Shown: positions 26,324 to 34,713, counted from the stretch's first letter. The stretch: DNA of 64,000 nucleotides from Hyphomicrobium zavarzinii ATCC 27496 (GCF_000383415.1 NZ_KB911259.1:275007-339006), one strand, 5' to 3'. The notes: a model not told the origin generated them from the letters alone. Made by a program: numbers and translations.

Positions 26324-26362
26324 GGAAGGCCCTTGCACCCCCCATGGGTGGGAGGGCCTTCC
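26324..26362 (+). terminator. Strong intercistronic hairpin
   Basis: Outer stem GGAAGGCCC / GGGCCTTCC encloses a second pairing CACCC / GGGTG. It sits 25 bp after the PQQ dehydrogenase stop and before the cytochrome c gene. It has no long T-run, so it may stabilise the upstream mRNA or only partly terminate. Confidence 0.5.
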
Positions 26363-26397
26363 GCCTGAGAAGAGCCGAAGTTTCGATCAAACATGCG

Positions 26398-26865
26398 ATG
26401 AGCGCCATGCTGCCTAAAACTCGGACGAAAGCACTCCTGACTGCCCTGACACTCGCTGCTGCCGCGGCGGCTGCGCCGGCTCTCGCCGACGTCGAGTTCC
26501 GCCACGCACTCGACGACTCCGCGCTCGATCTCTCCCCGATCAAAGGCGAGGAGATCACCGACGCCGTGAAGTCGTTCCGCAAGGATGGCGTCAATCCCTA
26601 CAACGGCAACGCCGAGGCGCTGGCTGCCGGCAAGACAATCTACGAGGACAACTGTCAGGCCTGTCACCTCGACGACGGCCGCGGCGGCATGGGACCGAGC
26701 CTGATCGACAACGTCTTTGTGAACGCGCGCGCGAACACGGACGTCGGCATGTTCGAGATCATCCACTCCGGCGCCTCGGGCGCCATGCGATCGTTCTCCC
26801 AGCGCGGGGTGACGCAGGACCAGATCCTGAAGGTCATCGCCTATATCCATTCTCTCAAGAAGTAG
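26398..26865 (+). CDS. Periplasmic class I cytochrome c
   Basis: This protein of about 155 residues has a signal peptide (TKALLTALTLAAAAAAAPALA). It has one haem c site, CQACH (in IYEDNCQACHLDDGRGGMGPSL) at about residues 88-92. A candidate distal Met lies in GAMRSFSQRGVTQDQILKV. The long segment before the haem (about 60 residues, KSFRKDGVNPYNGNAEALAAGK) resembles small electron-acceptor cytochromes paired with quinoprotein dehydrogenases. The start is ATG 26398 or 26407. It lies between the PQQ dehydrogenase and eboF, so it likely accepts electrons from the former. Confidence 0.88.
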   Translation: MSAMLPKTRTKALLTALTLAAAAAAAPALADVEFRHALDDSALDLSPIKGEEITDAVKSFRKDGVNPYNGNAEALAAGKTIYEDNCQACHLDDGRGGMGPSLIDNVFVNARANTDVGMFEIIHSGASGAMRSFSQRGVTQDQILKVIAYIHSLKK

Positions 26866-26882
26866 GCCTAAGCCGGGAGACG

Positions 26883-28259
26883 ATGCATCCTACCGTTGTC
26901 ATTAACGTCGTTGGATTGACGCCGGCCCTTCTTGGCCCTCGCACGCCAAATCTGTCGCGTCTCGCCGCAAACGGCTGCCAGCGTCCTTTGCGGACCGTCA
27001 CGCCGGCCGTCACCTGCTCGGCGCAAGCGACGTTCGTGACCGGCCTGCCGCCGAGCGAGCATGGCATCGTTGGCAACGGCTGGCTGTTCCGCGACCTGAT
27101 GGAGGTCTGGCTTTGGCGCCAGTCCAACCGGCTCGTCGCGGGAGAGCGCGTGTGGGACGCCGCAAAGGCGCGAGACCCCAGCTTCACCTGCGCCAATCTC
27201 TTCTGGTGGTACGCGATGGCGGCTTCGACCGATATCGCCGTCACCCCTCGGCCGATCTATAAGGCCGATGGCCGCAAGCTCCCCGATTGCTATTCCGATC
27301 CGCCCGAGCTGCGCGACGAGCTTACGCGGAAGCTCGGCGCTTTCCCCCTTTTTCACTTCTGGGGACCGGCAACATCGATCGCGTCGAGCCGATGGATTGC
27401 GGACTCGGCAAAGTACGTGCTCGCGGCCAACGATCCGACCCTCACCCTCGTCTACCTCCCGCATCTCGATTACGGCCTGCAGCGTCTCGGACCCGACCAC
27501 CCCGAAATCGCAAAGGATGTCGAGGAGATCGACACGGTCGTGGGAGACCTTATCGATACCGCGAAAGCTCAAGGCCGGCGCGTCATCGTGCTGTCCGAGT
27601 ACGGCATCGTACCCGTCAACCGTCCCGTGCACATCAACCGCGCCCTTCGCGAGGCCGGTCTCCTGGCCGTGCGCGAGGAGGAAGGCGGCGAGATCCTCGA
27701 TATTCCCCGCTGCCGCGCGTTTGCCCTCGCGGATCATCAGGTCGCGCATGTCTACGTGCGCGATCCGGACGATATTCCCAAGGCGCGCGAGGCGATCGAA
27801 CGGCTGCCCGGCGTGGCCCATGTTCTCGACAGCCAGCAGCAGGCGAAGTGGAACCTCGACCACGAACGCTCCGGCGAGCTCGTCGCCATTTCCGCCGGCG
27901 ATTCCTGGTTCACCTACTACTATTGGCTCGACGACGCCCGCGCGCCGGACTTCGCCCGGACGGTCGACATTCACAAGAAGCCGGGCTATGACCCCGCAGA
28001 GCTGTTCCTGGATCCAGGAATTCGCTGGCCGAAGCTCGCTATCGCATGGCGTCTCCTCAAGAAGGCGTTCGGATTTCGGACACTGATGGACGTCATCCCC
28101 CTTGATGCGTCCCTCGTGAAAGGCTCTCATGGACGAGCGGACGGCCCGGCGGCTCACGGACCGGTCTTCCTGTCGTCGGCGCCGCATCTCGTGCCGGAGG
28201 GCACCATCGATGCGCGTCAAGTGAAAGGGCTGATGCTCTCCCATGTCTTCGATCCATAA
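26883..28259 (+). CDS. eboF: Alkaline-phosphatase-superfamily protein of the ebo cluster
   Basis: This 458-residue protein has the type I phosphodiesterase/nucleotide-pyrophosphatase fold. The N-terminal VVINVVGLTPALLGPRTPN replaces the usual metal-Asp strand. The nucleophile Thr lies in TPAVTCSAQATFVTGLPPSEHGIVGNGW. Later metal-site segments are VYLPHLDYGLQRLGPDHP and VLSEYGIVPVN, with His in GSHGRAD. Ebo clusters include an alkaline-phosphatase-family member of this type. No signal peptide is visible, so it is probably cytosolic. It lies 17 bp after the cytochrome c gene and overlaps idi by 17 bp. Substrate unknown. Confidence 0.87.
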   Translation: MHPTVVINVVGLTPALLGPRTPNLSRLAANGCQRPLRTVTPAVTCSAQATFVTGLPPSEHGIVGNGWLFRDLMEVWLWRQSNRLVAGERVWDAAKARDPSFTCANLFWWYAMAASTDIAVTPRPIYKADGRKLPDCYSDPPELRDELTRKLGAFPLFHFWGPATSIASSRWIADSAKYVLAANDPTLTLVYLPHLDYGLQRLGPDHPEIAKDVEEIDTVVGDLIDTAKAQGRRVIVLSEYGIVPVNRPVHINRALREAGLLAVREEEGGEILDIPRCRAFALADHQVAHVYVRDPDDIPKAREAIERLPGVAHVLDSQQQAKWNLDHERSGELVAISAGDSWFTYYYWLDDARAPDFARTVDIHKKPGYDPAELFLDPGIRWPKLAIAWRLLKKAFGFRTLMDVIPLDASLVKGSHGRADGPAAHGPVFLSSAPHLVPEGTIDARQVKGLMLSHVFDP

Positions 28260-28803
28260 CGAGCACTCTCTGCAGCCAACGAGCGAACATCTCATCCTCG
28301 TCGACGCGGACGACCGTGAGATCGGAACGGCCGAGAAGATCGATGCCCATCGTCGCGCGTTGCTCCACCGCGCGTTCTCGGTGATCGTTTGGGATTCGGA
28401 GGGACGCCAGCTCCTGCAGAAGCGCGCCGCGAGCAAGTATCATTCCGGCGGGCTCTGGACGAACGCCTGTTGCGGACACCCCCGGCCGGACGAGCCGGTC
28501 GCCGATGCCGCGCAACGCCGCCTCAGCGAGGAAATGGGCTTCTCCTGCCCTCTCGAATGGCTCGGCACCGTCCAATACCATGCCGCCTTCGACAACGGTT
28601 TGAGCGAGCACGAAATCGTGCATGTGTTTCGCGGCCGATATGACGGCCCCTTGCAGCCCGATCCTGCCGAGGCCGAGGATTATCGGTGGTCCTCGATCGA
28701 AGAAATCCGCAGCGACATCGCTGCCGAACCCGATCGCTTCAGCGTCTGGTACCTGCGCTACATCGCCGAGGAATGGCCCATGGCCCTGATGCCGCCTCGC
28801 TAG
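28243..28803 (+). CDS. idi: Isopentenyl-diphosphate delta-isomerase, type 1
   Basis: This 186-residue Nudix-fold enzyme has the catalytic Cys in SGGLWTNACCGHPRPDEP (about residues 76-77), the Nudix-like helix AAQRRLSEEMGFSCPLEW and the catalytic Glu region NGLSEHEIVHVFRG. It interconverts IPP and DMAPP. Its start lies inside eboF (17-bp overlap), so it is translated with the ebo arm. Placement next to a UbiA-type prenyltransferase cluster suggests that it feeds isoprenoid units to the ebo product, though a general isoprenoid role is equally possible. Confidence 0.93.
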   Translation: MSSIHNEHSLQPTSEHLILVDADDREIGTAEKIDAHRRALLHRAFSVIVWDSEGRQLLQKRAASKYHSGGLWTNACCGHPRPDEPVADAAQRRLSEEMGFSCPLEWLGTVQYHAAFDNGLSEHEIVHVFRGRYDGPLQPDPAEAEDYRWSSIEEIRSDIAAEPDRFSVWYLRYIAEEWPMALMPPR

Positions 28804-28839
28804 CCTCGGCTTCCTTGCTTCTCAAGAGGAATGCGAAAC

Positions 28840-29301
28840 ATGACGATCGAAACCGAACGAAGCGCTGCGCAGCACGCATCCTCCGCACTGGCCCGCATCG
28901 TGCGAGACTATGCGGCTGACAGCGGCACGATCCATTTTCTGGGCAATGACGGCTTGCTGCATCTCGCGGCCGCCTCTCAGGGCATGCCCGACCACGTCCT
29001 CGCGATCATAAAGACGATCCCCGTCGGCAAGGGAATGGCGGGCCTCGCCGTCGAACGCGCCAAGCCGGTCGATGCCTGCAACATTCAGACGGACACGAGC
29101 GGCGACGTGCGTCCTGGCGCTAAGGCGACAGGACTCGCCGGCTCGATCGTCGTTCCTATCTTCGATGGCGATACGGTCATTGGCGCCCTTGGCGTCGCCA
29201 ATCGCTCCGAGCGCACGTTCTCCGAGAACGAGATCGCAGGCCTTGTCGACGAGGGCCGGAAGCTCGCGGCCGCGCGGCCCCGCTTATCAGGCGCCGATTG
29301 A
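28840..29301 (+). CDS. Stand-alone GAF domain protein
   Basis: This 153-residue protein is essentially one GAF domain: ASSALARIVRDYAADSG, then VGKGMAGLAVERAKPV, GLAGSIVVPIFDGDTVIGAL and SENEIAGLVDEGRKLAA. It carries a single Cys (DACNIQTD), not the three Cys of free-methionine-sulphoxide reductase, so that activity is unlikely. I use ATG 28840 because GAGGA is 9 bp away; ATG 28831 is too close to it. It overlaps the downstream membrane-protein frame at its stop and follows idi by 36 bp. It probably binds a small ligand or a partner. Confidence 0.75.
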   Translation: MTIETERSAAQHASSALARIVRDYAADSGTIHFLGNDGLLHLAAASQGMPDHVLAIIKTIPVGKGMAGLAVERAKPVDACNIQTDTSGDVRPGAKATGLAGSIVVPIFDGDTVIGALGVANRSERTFSENEIAGLVDEGRKLAAARPRLSGAD

Positions 29302-30035
29302 GCAGGCCGATGCCCGGCGATGGCCTCGACATGGACCGTGAGGCCGCCGCGCGTGAACAAAACGCGCAGAAGTCTCCAGTGTCTTCATGGCCCCGTCGAG
29401 CGCGGAAGCTTGCGCTCCTTCTGCTCGTGATGATTGCGATCGTCGTAGTTCCGTTCCTGCTGTTCGGCGAGACGCTGGATCAGCTGGCTCGCGACATGAT
29501 GATGAGCCCGCTTTCCCGGCCACTCGCCGCCGTCGCGGGATTTCTTCTGCTCGCCGCCGACGTCGTCCTGCCCATACCGTCGACCGTCGTGATCTCCATT
29601 CTTGGCGCTGTCTTGGGTATCGCGGGCGGAACACTCGTAGCCACCGCCGCGCTCACGCTCGGGTGCGCCTTGGGCTACTGGCTCGGACACCGCCTGGGCC
29701 ACGACGTCACCGAGCGCATGATCGGACGCGAGGACTTTCAGTACCTGACACATCAGCTCGAACGCTATGGCTTGCTCATGCTCGTTCTTTGCCGTCCCGT
29801 GCCGGTTCTGGCTGAGGCCTCCGTCATCGCAGCGGGCGTAGCGGGTTTGCCTGCCGGACACGTTCTGGCTATCACGACTCTCGCTAACATCGGTGTCGCG
29901 GCGACCTATGCTTCGCTCGGATCGAGTGCGGAAACCGGCAGCGGACTTCTCGCTGCACTCGCAGCCTCCATCGGCCTGCCGCTCGTGGCCATGTTGACGG
30001 CCAAGACCGTGAGGCGCGCCACGCGCGCCCGTTGA
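29298..30035 (+). CDS. TVP38/TMEM64 (DedA-superfamily) membrane protein
   Basis: This protein of about 240 residues has a hydrophilic N-terminal 35 residues and then membrane helices. The characteristic segment is LPIPSTVVISILGAVLGIAGGTLVATAALTLGCALGYWLGHRLGHDV. The re-entrant-loop motif follows (YGLLMLVLCRPVPVLAEASVIAAGVAGLP). SNARE-associated/DedA proteins are implicated in flipping polyprenyl phosphate or phospholipids. Start options are TTG 29298 (overlapping the GAF stop) and ATG 29310 or 29331. A lipid-carrier role would fit the isoprenoid theme upstream, but this is inference. Confidence 0.85.
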   Translation: MSRPMPGDGLDMDREAAAREQNAQKSPVSSWPRRARKLALLLLVMIAIVVVPFLLFGETLDQLARDMMMSPLSRPLAAVAGFLLLAADVVLPIPSTVVISILGAVLGIAGGTLVATAALTLGCALGYWLGHRLGHDVTERMIGREDFQYLTHQLERYGLLMLVLCRPVPVLAEASVIAAGVAGLPAGHVLAITTLANIGVAATYASLGSSAETGSGLLAALAASIGLPLVAMLTAKTVRRATRAR

Positions 30036-30107
30036 CGAAGGCTCGCGTCTTTTGGACGCGACGCATGCGCCGGTCGGCGTGCCCGCGCGAATGATCCTTC
30101 CCAGCGC

Positions 30108-31382
30108 GTGTCCGGAACCCGTCTGGATCTCGGACGTTATCCCGGCTGCCCAGCAGCCCAGATACACACCGACGTGCCAACTTCCCCAAAAGACCTGCGC
30201 GGCGGCGACCCGCTTTGGGCGGAGAGCCCCCGCATCACCGTTCGCCACCGGTCGCGGCTCGACAACGAGAGCTGTGACGTCGCTGTCGTCGGCGCTGGCA
30301 TCAGCGGCGCCCTCATCGCGCTCAGCCTCGCCGAGAAGGGGCATGACGTGGTCGTGCTGGACCGCCGCCCGCCATGCCACGGCAGCACCTTGGCCAGCAC
30401 CGCCATGATCCAGTTCGAGCTGGACACGACACTCGTGGATCTTGCCGAAAAAATTGGGGCGACCCCAGCGCGGCGAGCCTACCGGCGTTCCTACGCAGCG
30501 GTGAAGAAACTGGGAACACTCATCGAGCGGCATGGCCTGAGTTGTGCGTGGAAGGAACGCGACGCCCTCTATCTTGCAGGCGACGAACACGGGTGGCGCG
30601 CCCTCGAAACGGAGGCGAAGCGCCGCGCCAAGGCAGGGCTGCCTTCGACGTTTCTCGATCACGACACCCTTCTCGCGTCCTACGGAATCGAGCGGACAGG
30701 TGCGATCCTCTCTTCCGGTGCCGCAGAAGTGAACCCGGTGCAGCTCGCCGCCGGATGCCTGCGGATCGCTCAACGGTCCGGTGCGCGGCTCTACTCACCT
30801 TGCGAAGTCAAAAGCGTAAGAACGCGAAAGGATGGCGTCGACCTCGAGACGGCGGATGGCGCCAGTATCTCGGCCCGCCGCGTGGTGTTCGCAACGGGAT
30901 ACGAGGTCATACACGGGCTTCCGCGCGACCGCTTCGACATCATCTCGACATGGGCACTCGCCACCAATCCGCTCAACGCCGACGAGGTCTGGCCGGATCG
31001 CTGCCTGATCTGGGAGGCGTCCGACCCCTATCTCTACATGCGCATGACGCACGACAATCGCATCCTCGCGGGCGGCGAAGATTCGAAACTGATCGATGCT
31101 GACCGCCGCGATGCCGCCATTCCGAACAAGGCCGCACGCCTCCTCGCTAAGATCGAGAAGCTGCTGCCTGGCCGCAGGCTGAAAGTAGACTACGCATGGG
31201 CGGGCGCCTTCGCCGACAGCCCGACGGGCTTGCCCCACATCGCCCCACTCGCGAACCTGCCGCATTGCTTCGCCGTTCTCGGCTGCGGCGGCAATGGCAT
31301 CACCTTCAGCGTGATCGCAGCCGATGTCGTCTCCGCCTGGGTCGAAGGACGAAAGGATCCCGATGCCGACTTGTACGTCTAA
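30108..31382 (+). CDS. FAD-dependent oxidoreductase (DAO family)
   Basis: This protein of about 424 residues has the dinucleotide-binding motif VAVVGAGISGALIALSLAEKGHDVVVLD after about 50 residues. It has the DAO-family mid-region (SSGAAEVNPVQLAAGCLRIA) and C-terminal FAD-contact segment PHIAPLANLPHCFAVLGCGGNGITF. It probably oxidises an amino acid or amine. No ATG lies near the N-terminus; GTG 30108 or GTG 30174 are the options. It starts 72 bp after the DedA-type gene. Substrate unknown. Confidence 0.83.
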   Translation: MSGTRLDLGRYPGCPAAQIHTDVPTSPKDLRGGDPLWAESPRITVRHRSRLDNESCDVAVVGAGISGALIALSLAEKGHDVVVLDRRPPCHGSTLASTAMIQFELDTTLVDLAEKIGATPARRAYRRSYAAVKKLGTLIERHGLSCAWKERDALYLAGDEHGWRALETEAKRRAKAGLPSTFLDHDTLLASYGIERTGAILSSGAAEVNPVQLAAGCLRIAQRSGARLYSPCEVKSVRTRKDGVDLETADGASISARRVVFATGYEVIHGLPRDRFDIISTWALATNPLNADEVWPDRCLIWEASDPYLYMRMTHDNRILAGGEDSKLIDADRRDAAIPNKAARLLAKIEKLLPGRRLKVDYAWAGAFADSPTGLPHIAPLANLPHCFAVLGCGGNGITFSVIAADVVSAWVEGRKDPDADLYV

Positions 31383-31865
31383 GCGCCTATGAGCTCCGCA
31401 ACACGGCTGCCGGGTCCATCCGCGCGACCATCCACACCGGCACCGTCCGTGTTCACCACCGAGAACTCCGGCAGCAGCAGAACGACCGCTGTTCGATTGA
31501 TCTGGCTCGGCGTATCGAAGACGCCGACGACCTTTACGATGTGTTCACCGCCGAGACGCACCCGCCGCCCCGGCAGAAGCGGACTTCCGGCCCTCAATGA
31601 TCGACACCGAGTCCCAGAGGAACGAGCCGCCCTTCCAGCCCAGAACGGGAGCGGAATAGCTCTGCAGGATGGAGAGCAGACGGACCAGCATCGGCGAGGA
31701 CTGGGCAACGGCCGGGTCCGGCGCGATGCGCGCCTCCACGCTCTCCGGGACGATGACCGCGGCATCCACGGAACGGCGCACGCCCAGAAATACCTCGACC
31801 TCACCGTGCTGCTCCCAATAGCGAACCGCGCCTAGTTGGCTGATCTCGCGCAACCCAATACGCAC
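31379..31865 (-). pseudogene. Probable frameshifted gene, unknown product
   Basis: Two minus-strand frames join into one protein-like sequence of about 160 residues. The first, from GTG 31865 (GGAG 10 bp upstream), reads YWEQHGEVEVFLGVRRSVDA, then VRLLSILQSYSAPVLGWKGG up to IIEGRK near 31590. The second frame continues as LLPGRRVRLGGEHIVKVVGV, then FDTPSQINRTAVVLLLPEF to a stop at 31379. A single-base slip near 31590 joins them. Neither half alone is convincing. It could be a decayed gene, a sequencing error, or programmed. I do not recognise the family. It converges on the DAO gene. Confidence 0.45.
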
Positions 31866-32087
31866 ATCGAAAACACTCCGCCGCTGACATCAATCAGAGC
31901 ATCCCTCACTGAACTCTGCTCCTATGGACCTCACAGGGCACAGCCGTTCGCCAGCGCGGGAGGGAAAGCGCCGGCGCCGCCGCAAGTGCCGTGCGACATC
32001 CACATAGTGCCAAACGGCACTATTGCGGTCGGTTTTTCGCCGACACGATATTGATAGAACGATGACGGGGTACGGGGCTCCACTCAC
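31866..32087. other. Intergenic region before the EamA transporter
   Basis: About 220 bp with no supported gene; a 72-codon plus-strand frame at 31836-32054 has no ribosome site. It contains the perfect inverted repeat at 32004-32023. Confidence 0.4.
32004..32023. promoter_or_regulatory. Perfect inverted repeat upstream of the EamA gene
   Basis: Arms ATAGTGCC and GGCACTAT flank AAAC. It lies 65 bp before the transporter start, with no T-run after it, so an operator is more likely than a terminator. Confidence 0.4.
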
Positions 32088-32996
32088 ATGGCCACCAGCA
32101 CGATTGAAAGACCTGCGAATACGAAGCAGGATCTGCGCATGCGGCGGCTCGGCGTCGCTCTCGTTGCGGCGTCGGCGGTTTGTTGGAGCACCGCCGGTCT
32201 GTTCGTGCGCGTTGCCGATCTCGACTCCGCAACGCTCATCGTCTGGTCCGCCATCGCCGCGTGCCTCGGCCTCGGACTTGTCTGCGCGGTCCGCCTGGGG
32301 CGCAACTTTCTGCGTGAGATCGTCGGGATCGGCATATCCGGCGTACTCTACGTCACCGTCGCCGCTGTATGCAGCATCAGCTACATCATCTCGCTGCGCT
32401 ACACGACTGTTGCCAACGTGATGACAATCTACGCAGCCCTTCCCTTTCTCGCCACGGCCATAGCGTTTTTCTGGCTACGCGAGCGGGTGAGCCGGCCCTT
32501 CGTGATCGCCGGTGCGTTCGCGATGGCCGGCGTCGCCATCACCGCGGGCGCGGCCGCCACCACGGACGACATCATCGGGCTCGTTGCAGGCTTCGTAATG
32601 ACCGCGAGCTTTGCCGCCCAGCTCGTCTTCGCAAAGCGCTACCCCAAGATGGACATCCTTCTGGTGAGCGCGATTTCGGCAGGTGTGACAGCCATTATCG
32701 CCGCTCCGTTCATGAACACTGACGTGGTGCTCACGCCGATGCAGCTCACCGGCAGCGCGTTGTACGGGCTGATCCCCTATGGGCTCGGAACCGCGCTCGC
32801 CCTGGCCGGCGGGCGCCTCGTCAAATCGGGCGAGGCCGGATTCATAGCCATGCTCGACGTCGTGCTTGGTCCAGTCTGGGTCTGGCTCTTCTTCAGCGAG
32901 CAGCCGGCCGTCGAAGCCGTGATCGGCGGCACCATGGTGCTCTGCGCAGTCGCCTGGTATCTCTCGAAAGAAGGAAATCCTGCGAGCGAAGCGTAA
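32088..32996 (+). CDS. EamA-family (DMT) transporter
   Basis: This 302-residue protein has ten predicted membrane helices in two EamA repeats. The first runs from VALVAASAVCWSTAGLFVRV to VMTIYAALPFLATAIAFFWLRE, the second from AGFVMTASFAAQLVFAKRYP to EAGFIAMLDVVLGPVWVWLFFSEQPA. The WST-GLFVR opening and the 'ALPFLATAIAFFWLRERV' segment are typical of drug/metabolite exporters. Substrate unknown. It stands alone behind a palindromic site that may bind its regulator. Confidence 0.88.
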   Translation: MATSTIERPANTKQDLRMRRLGVALVAASAVCWSTAGLFVRVADLDSATLIVWSAIAACLGLGLVCAVRLGRNFLREIVGIGISGVLYVTVAAVCSISYIISLRYTTVANVMTIYAALPFLATAIAFFWLRERVSRPFVIAGAFAMAGVAITAGAAATTDDIIGLVAGFVMTASFAAQLVFAKRYPKMDILLVSAISAGVTAIIAAPFMNTDVVLTPMQLTGSALYGLIPYGLGTALALAGGRLVKSGEAGFIAMLDVVLGPVWVWLFFSEQPAVEAVIGGTMVLCAVAWYLSKEGNPASEA

Positions 32997-33008
32997 CGCG
33001 GGCCCTTT

Positions 33009-33530
33009 TCAAGGGGCGGCTGTTACGCCCAGATTGGTCTGGCGACATTGGCCGCCGAGATTTCGGAACTCGTTGCTCCGGATCCCGGCCTCCACCGGCA
33101 GGACACCCCGCGAGTCGAGTTTCAAGCCATAAAGCACGATGCGTGTGGCGCCATCCGGCGACGTGATCGTCGCCTCTCCGTCTTCGTTGAGGCCGTAGGT
33201 CCAGATCGGGCGATCATTGCCTTCGAACGCAGTCCGCGTGCCTTCCGCCGACACAAAGGCGCGTTGGAGAAAGCGGGGCGGCTCGCCCTTCGAAATCGCA
33301 GCATCGAAATAGAAGATGATAGCCGTGCTGTTATGCATAAAGGCCGTGAACGAACAATCGAGCGACGGCGACAGGATGTCTTCAGATGGCTTCTGACGCG
33401 TCTCCGCAGCCTTTGACGGAGGCGCGGAAGGCTCACCGGACGAATACACAGCAAAAAAGCCTACCAGAAGAGCGGTTGCGATCCCCGCCGCCATTAGAAC
33501 CACGGATCTGCCGGATAGGCGCGCTTCCAT
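33009..33530 (-). CDS. Hypothetical membrane-anchored protein
   Basis: This 173-residue protein starts at ATG 33530, behind GGAGTCATTCTCT. A single N-terminal membrane helix (VVLMAAGIATALLVGFFAV) is followed by a periplasmic domain with two cysteines (SLDCSFTAFMHN and GGQCRQTN) and beta-strand alternation. It has no recognised motif. It converges on the EamA gene with a 12-bp gap. Function unknown. Confidence 0.6.
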   Translation of the reverse strand: MEARLSGRSVVLMAAGIATALLVGFFAVYSSGEPSAPPSKAAETRQKPSEDILSPSLDCSFTAFMHNSTAIIFYFDAAISKGEPPRFLQRAFVSAEGTRTAFEGNDRPIWTYGLNEDGEATITSPDGATRIVLYGLKLDSRGVLPVEAGIRSNEFRNLGGQCRQTNLGVTAAP

Positions 33531-33713
33531 AGAGAATGACTCCAATTGCCGTCGTCCGGCATCCTGCATACTCGCTCATAGCAGGATCCGTCCAAGGTGG
33601 GAGCCCAATTCTCGCCTCGTGTCACGGGAACAAATGGATCGCGACGAGCGCACCGGAATAATCACAACGGCATCGACGCTCATCGAAACTTGCAGAAACA
33701 AGCAGTACCAACC

Positions 33714-33944
33714 TCAGGATTTCTCTTCGTGCACGCTCTTCAACAGAGCGACGATCTCGCGGTAGCCTAGAGACGAAGATATCGAGACTTCCCCCGCTCG
33801 TCCGGCGCGCGTATCGAATTTCACGACATAGGCCTCAGACTGTTTGCGCGACGGAGTGATCTCCGCCTCGCCGATCTGCGCATCGTAGATTGCCTCCTTG
33901 ATACGCTGGACGGCTTCTCTCATTGCGCCGCTGTTCTTGTCCAT
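33714..33944 (-). CDS. Small soluble hypothetical protein
   Basis: This 76-residue protein (MDKNSGAMREAVQRIKEAIY, then SRKQSEAYVVKFDTRAG) has a helix-strand-strand-helix pattern without membrane segments. A purine-rich sequence with GAGGAGG lies about 10 bp before its ATG. The sequence composition is protein-like and unlike shadow frames here. No family recognised. Confidence 0.55.
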   Translation of the reverse strand: MDKNSGAMREAVQRIKEAIYDAQIGEAEITPSRKQSEAYVVKFDTRAGRAGEVSISSSLGYREIVALLKSVHEEKS

Positions 33945-34110
33945 TCTCCGCCTTCCTCCTCCGATCGCCCAAAAACGCGCCTAGGCGCACCGGAGTACCT
34001 GTCCCTGCATCTCGCCGCGAACGGCGCAGCAAGGGGAACGGAGATTGCACGAACTCTTCAAAGGAGTGTGCTCCCCATTCCCCGTTGCGGGCTCCCGGCC
34101 CTCGGCTCGC

Positions 34111-34293
34111 TCAGCGCTGGAGCATCTGTTGGACAGATGCGATGAATTGCAGGATCGAATCCGTCGGCGATCCGTTCAACACGGAGGCCACCAGCCATGC
34201 CATTCCGCCAAACATCACGATCCCCAACAGCAGGATCGTCATCGACGGAGCCGTCTCGTGTGCTTCGCCGAACTCACGAAAGAACCTTCCCAT
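34111..34293 (-). CDS. Small single-pass membrane protein
   Basis: This 60-residue protein starts at ATG 34293, right behind AAAAGGGAGGGAAT, a strong ribosome site. It has a basic/acidic start (MGRFFREFGEAHETAPS), one membrane helix (MTILLLGIVMFGGMAWLVASVL) and an amphipathic tail (SILQFIASVQQMLQ). No family recognised. Confidence 0.6.
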   Translation of the reverse strand: MGRFFREFGEAHETAPSMTILLLGIVMFGGMAWLVASVLNGSPTDSILQFIASVQQMLQR

Positions 34294-34489
34294 ATTCCCT
34301 CCCTTTTTTGATTGAGAATAGTGAAGAGGTAGGCATGGGGTCAGGCGCACCGTCAACACGTGGGAATTTCGGGGTAGGTACGCAATTGTCCTCACGTCGA
34401 AAAACTCCGCGATTTCACTCGCCGAGAACTCAGGCGCAGAGGGCGTTTATCCCCGCGGACAAAGCCTGCCTCTCAGCCCTCCTTCGAGG

Positions 34490-34538
34490 GTTCGAAAAAA
34501 ATGCGGGGGCGCTGGCACAAGGCATCAGCGCCCCCGCA
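34490..34538 (-). terminator. Rho-independent terminator (minus strand)
   Basis: A perfect 13-bp stem TGCGGGGGCGCTG / CAGCGCCCCCGCA, followed on the minus strand by TTTTTTTCGAA. It lies 58 bp downstream of the 31-codon frame at 34596-34691 and so ends the cupin transcript. Confidence 0.85.
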
Positions 34539-34595
34539 GGGCATCCTAAGGCAAATATCGACGACAGGATCGAAGCGACCTGCTGACCGCTGGCG

Positions 34596-34691
34596 CTAAG
34601 TCAGAAAAGGCACGAGAGCCCAACTGATAACCAGCGCAATGACAACCCCGTCAAGCGCTGCTCGCCGTCGCTGTGTTGCGGCTTGAAGCAT
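34596..34691 (-). CDS. Possible 31-residue membrane peptide
   Basis: A short frame from ATG 34691 to TAG. It reads MLQAATQRRRAAL, then DGVVIALVISWALVPFLT: a basic N-terminus and one membrane helix, as in known small membrane subunits. A purine-rich GAGAGAAGC precedes the ATG. It lies 22 bp after the cupin gene and before a strong terminator, so it is inside the same transcript. No homologue recognised. Confidence 0.45.
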   Translation of the reverse strand: MLQAATQRRRAALDGVVIALVISWALVPFLT

Positions 34692-34713
34692 GTGCTTCTC
34701 TCACTCTTACCGC

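Noticed and set aside
31836-32054. 72-codon frame upstream of the EamA gene
   Set aside because: No ribosome site; overlaps the dyad and has no protein-like pattern.
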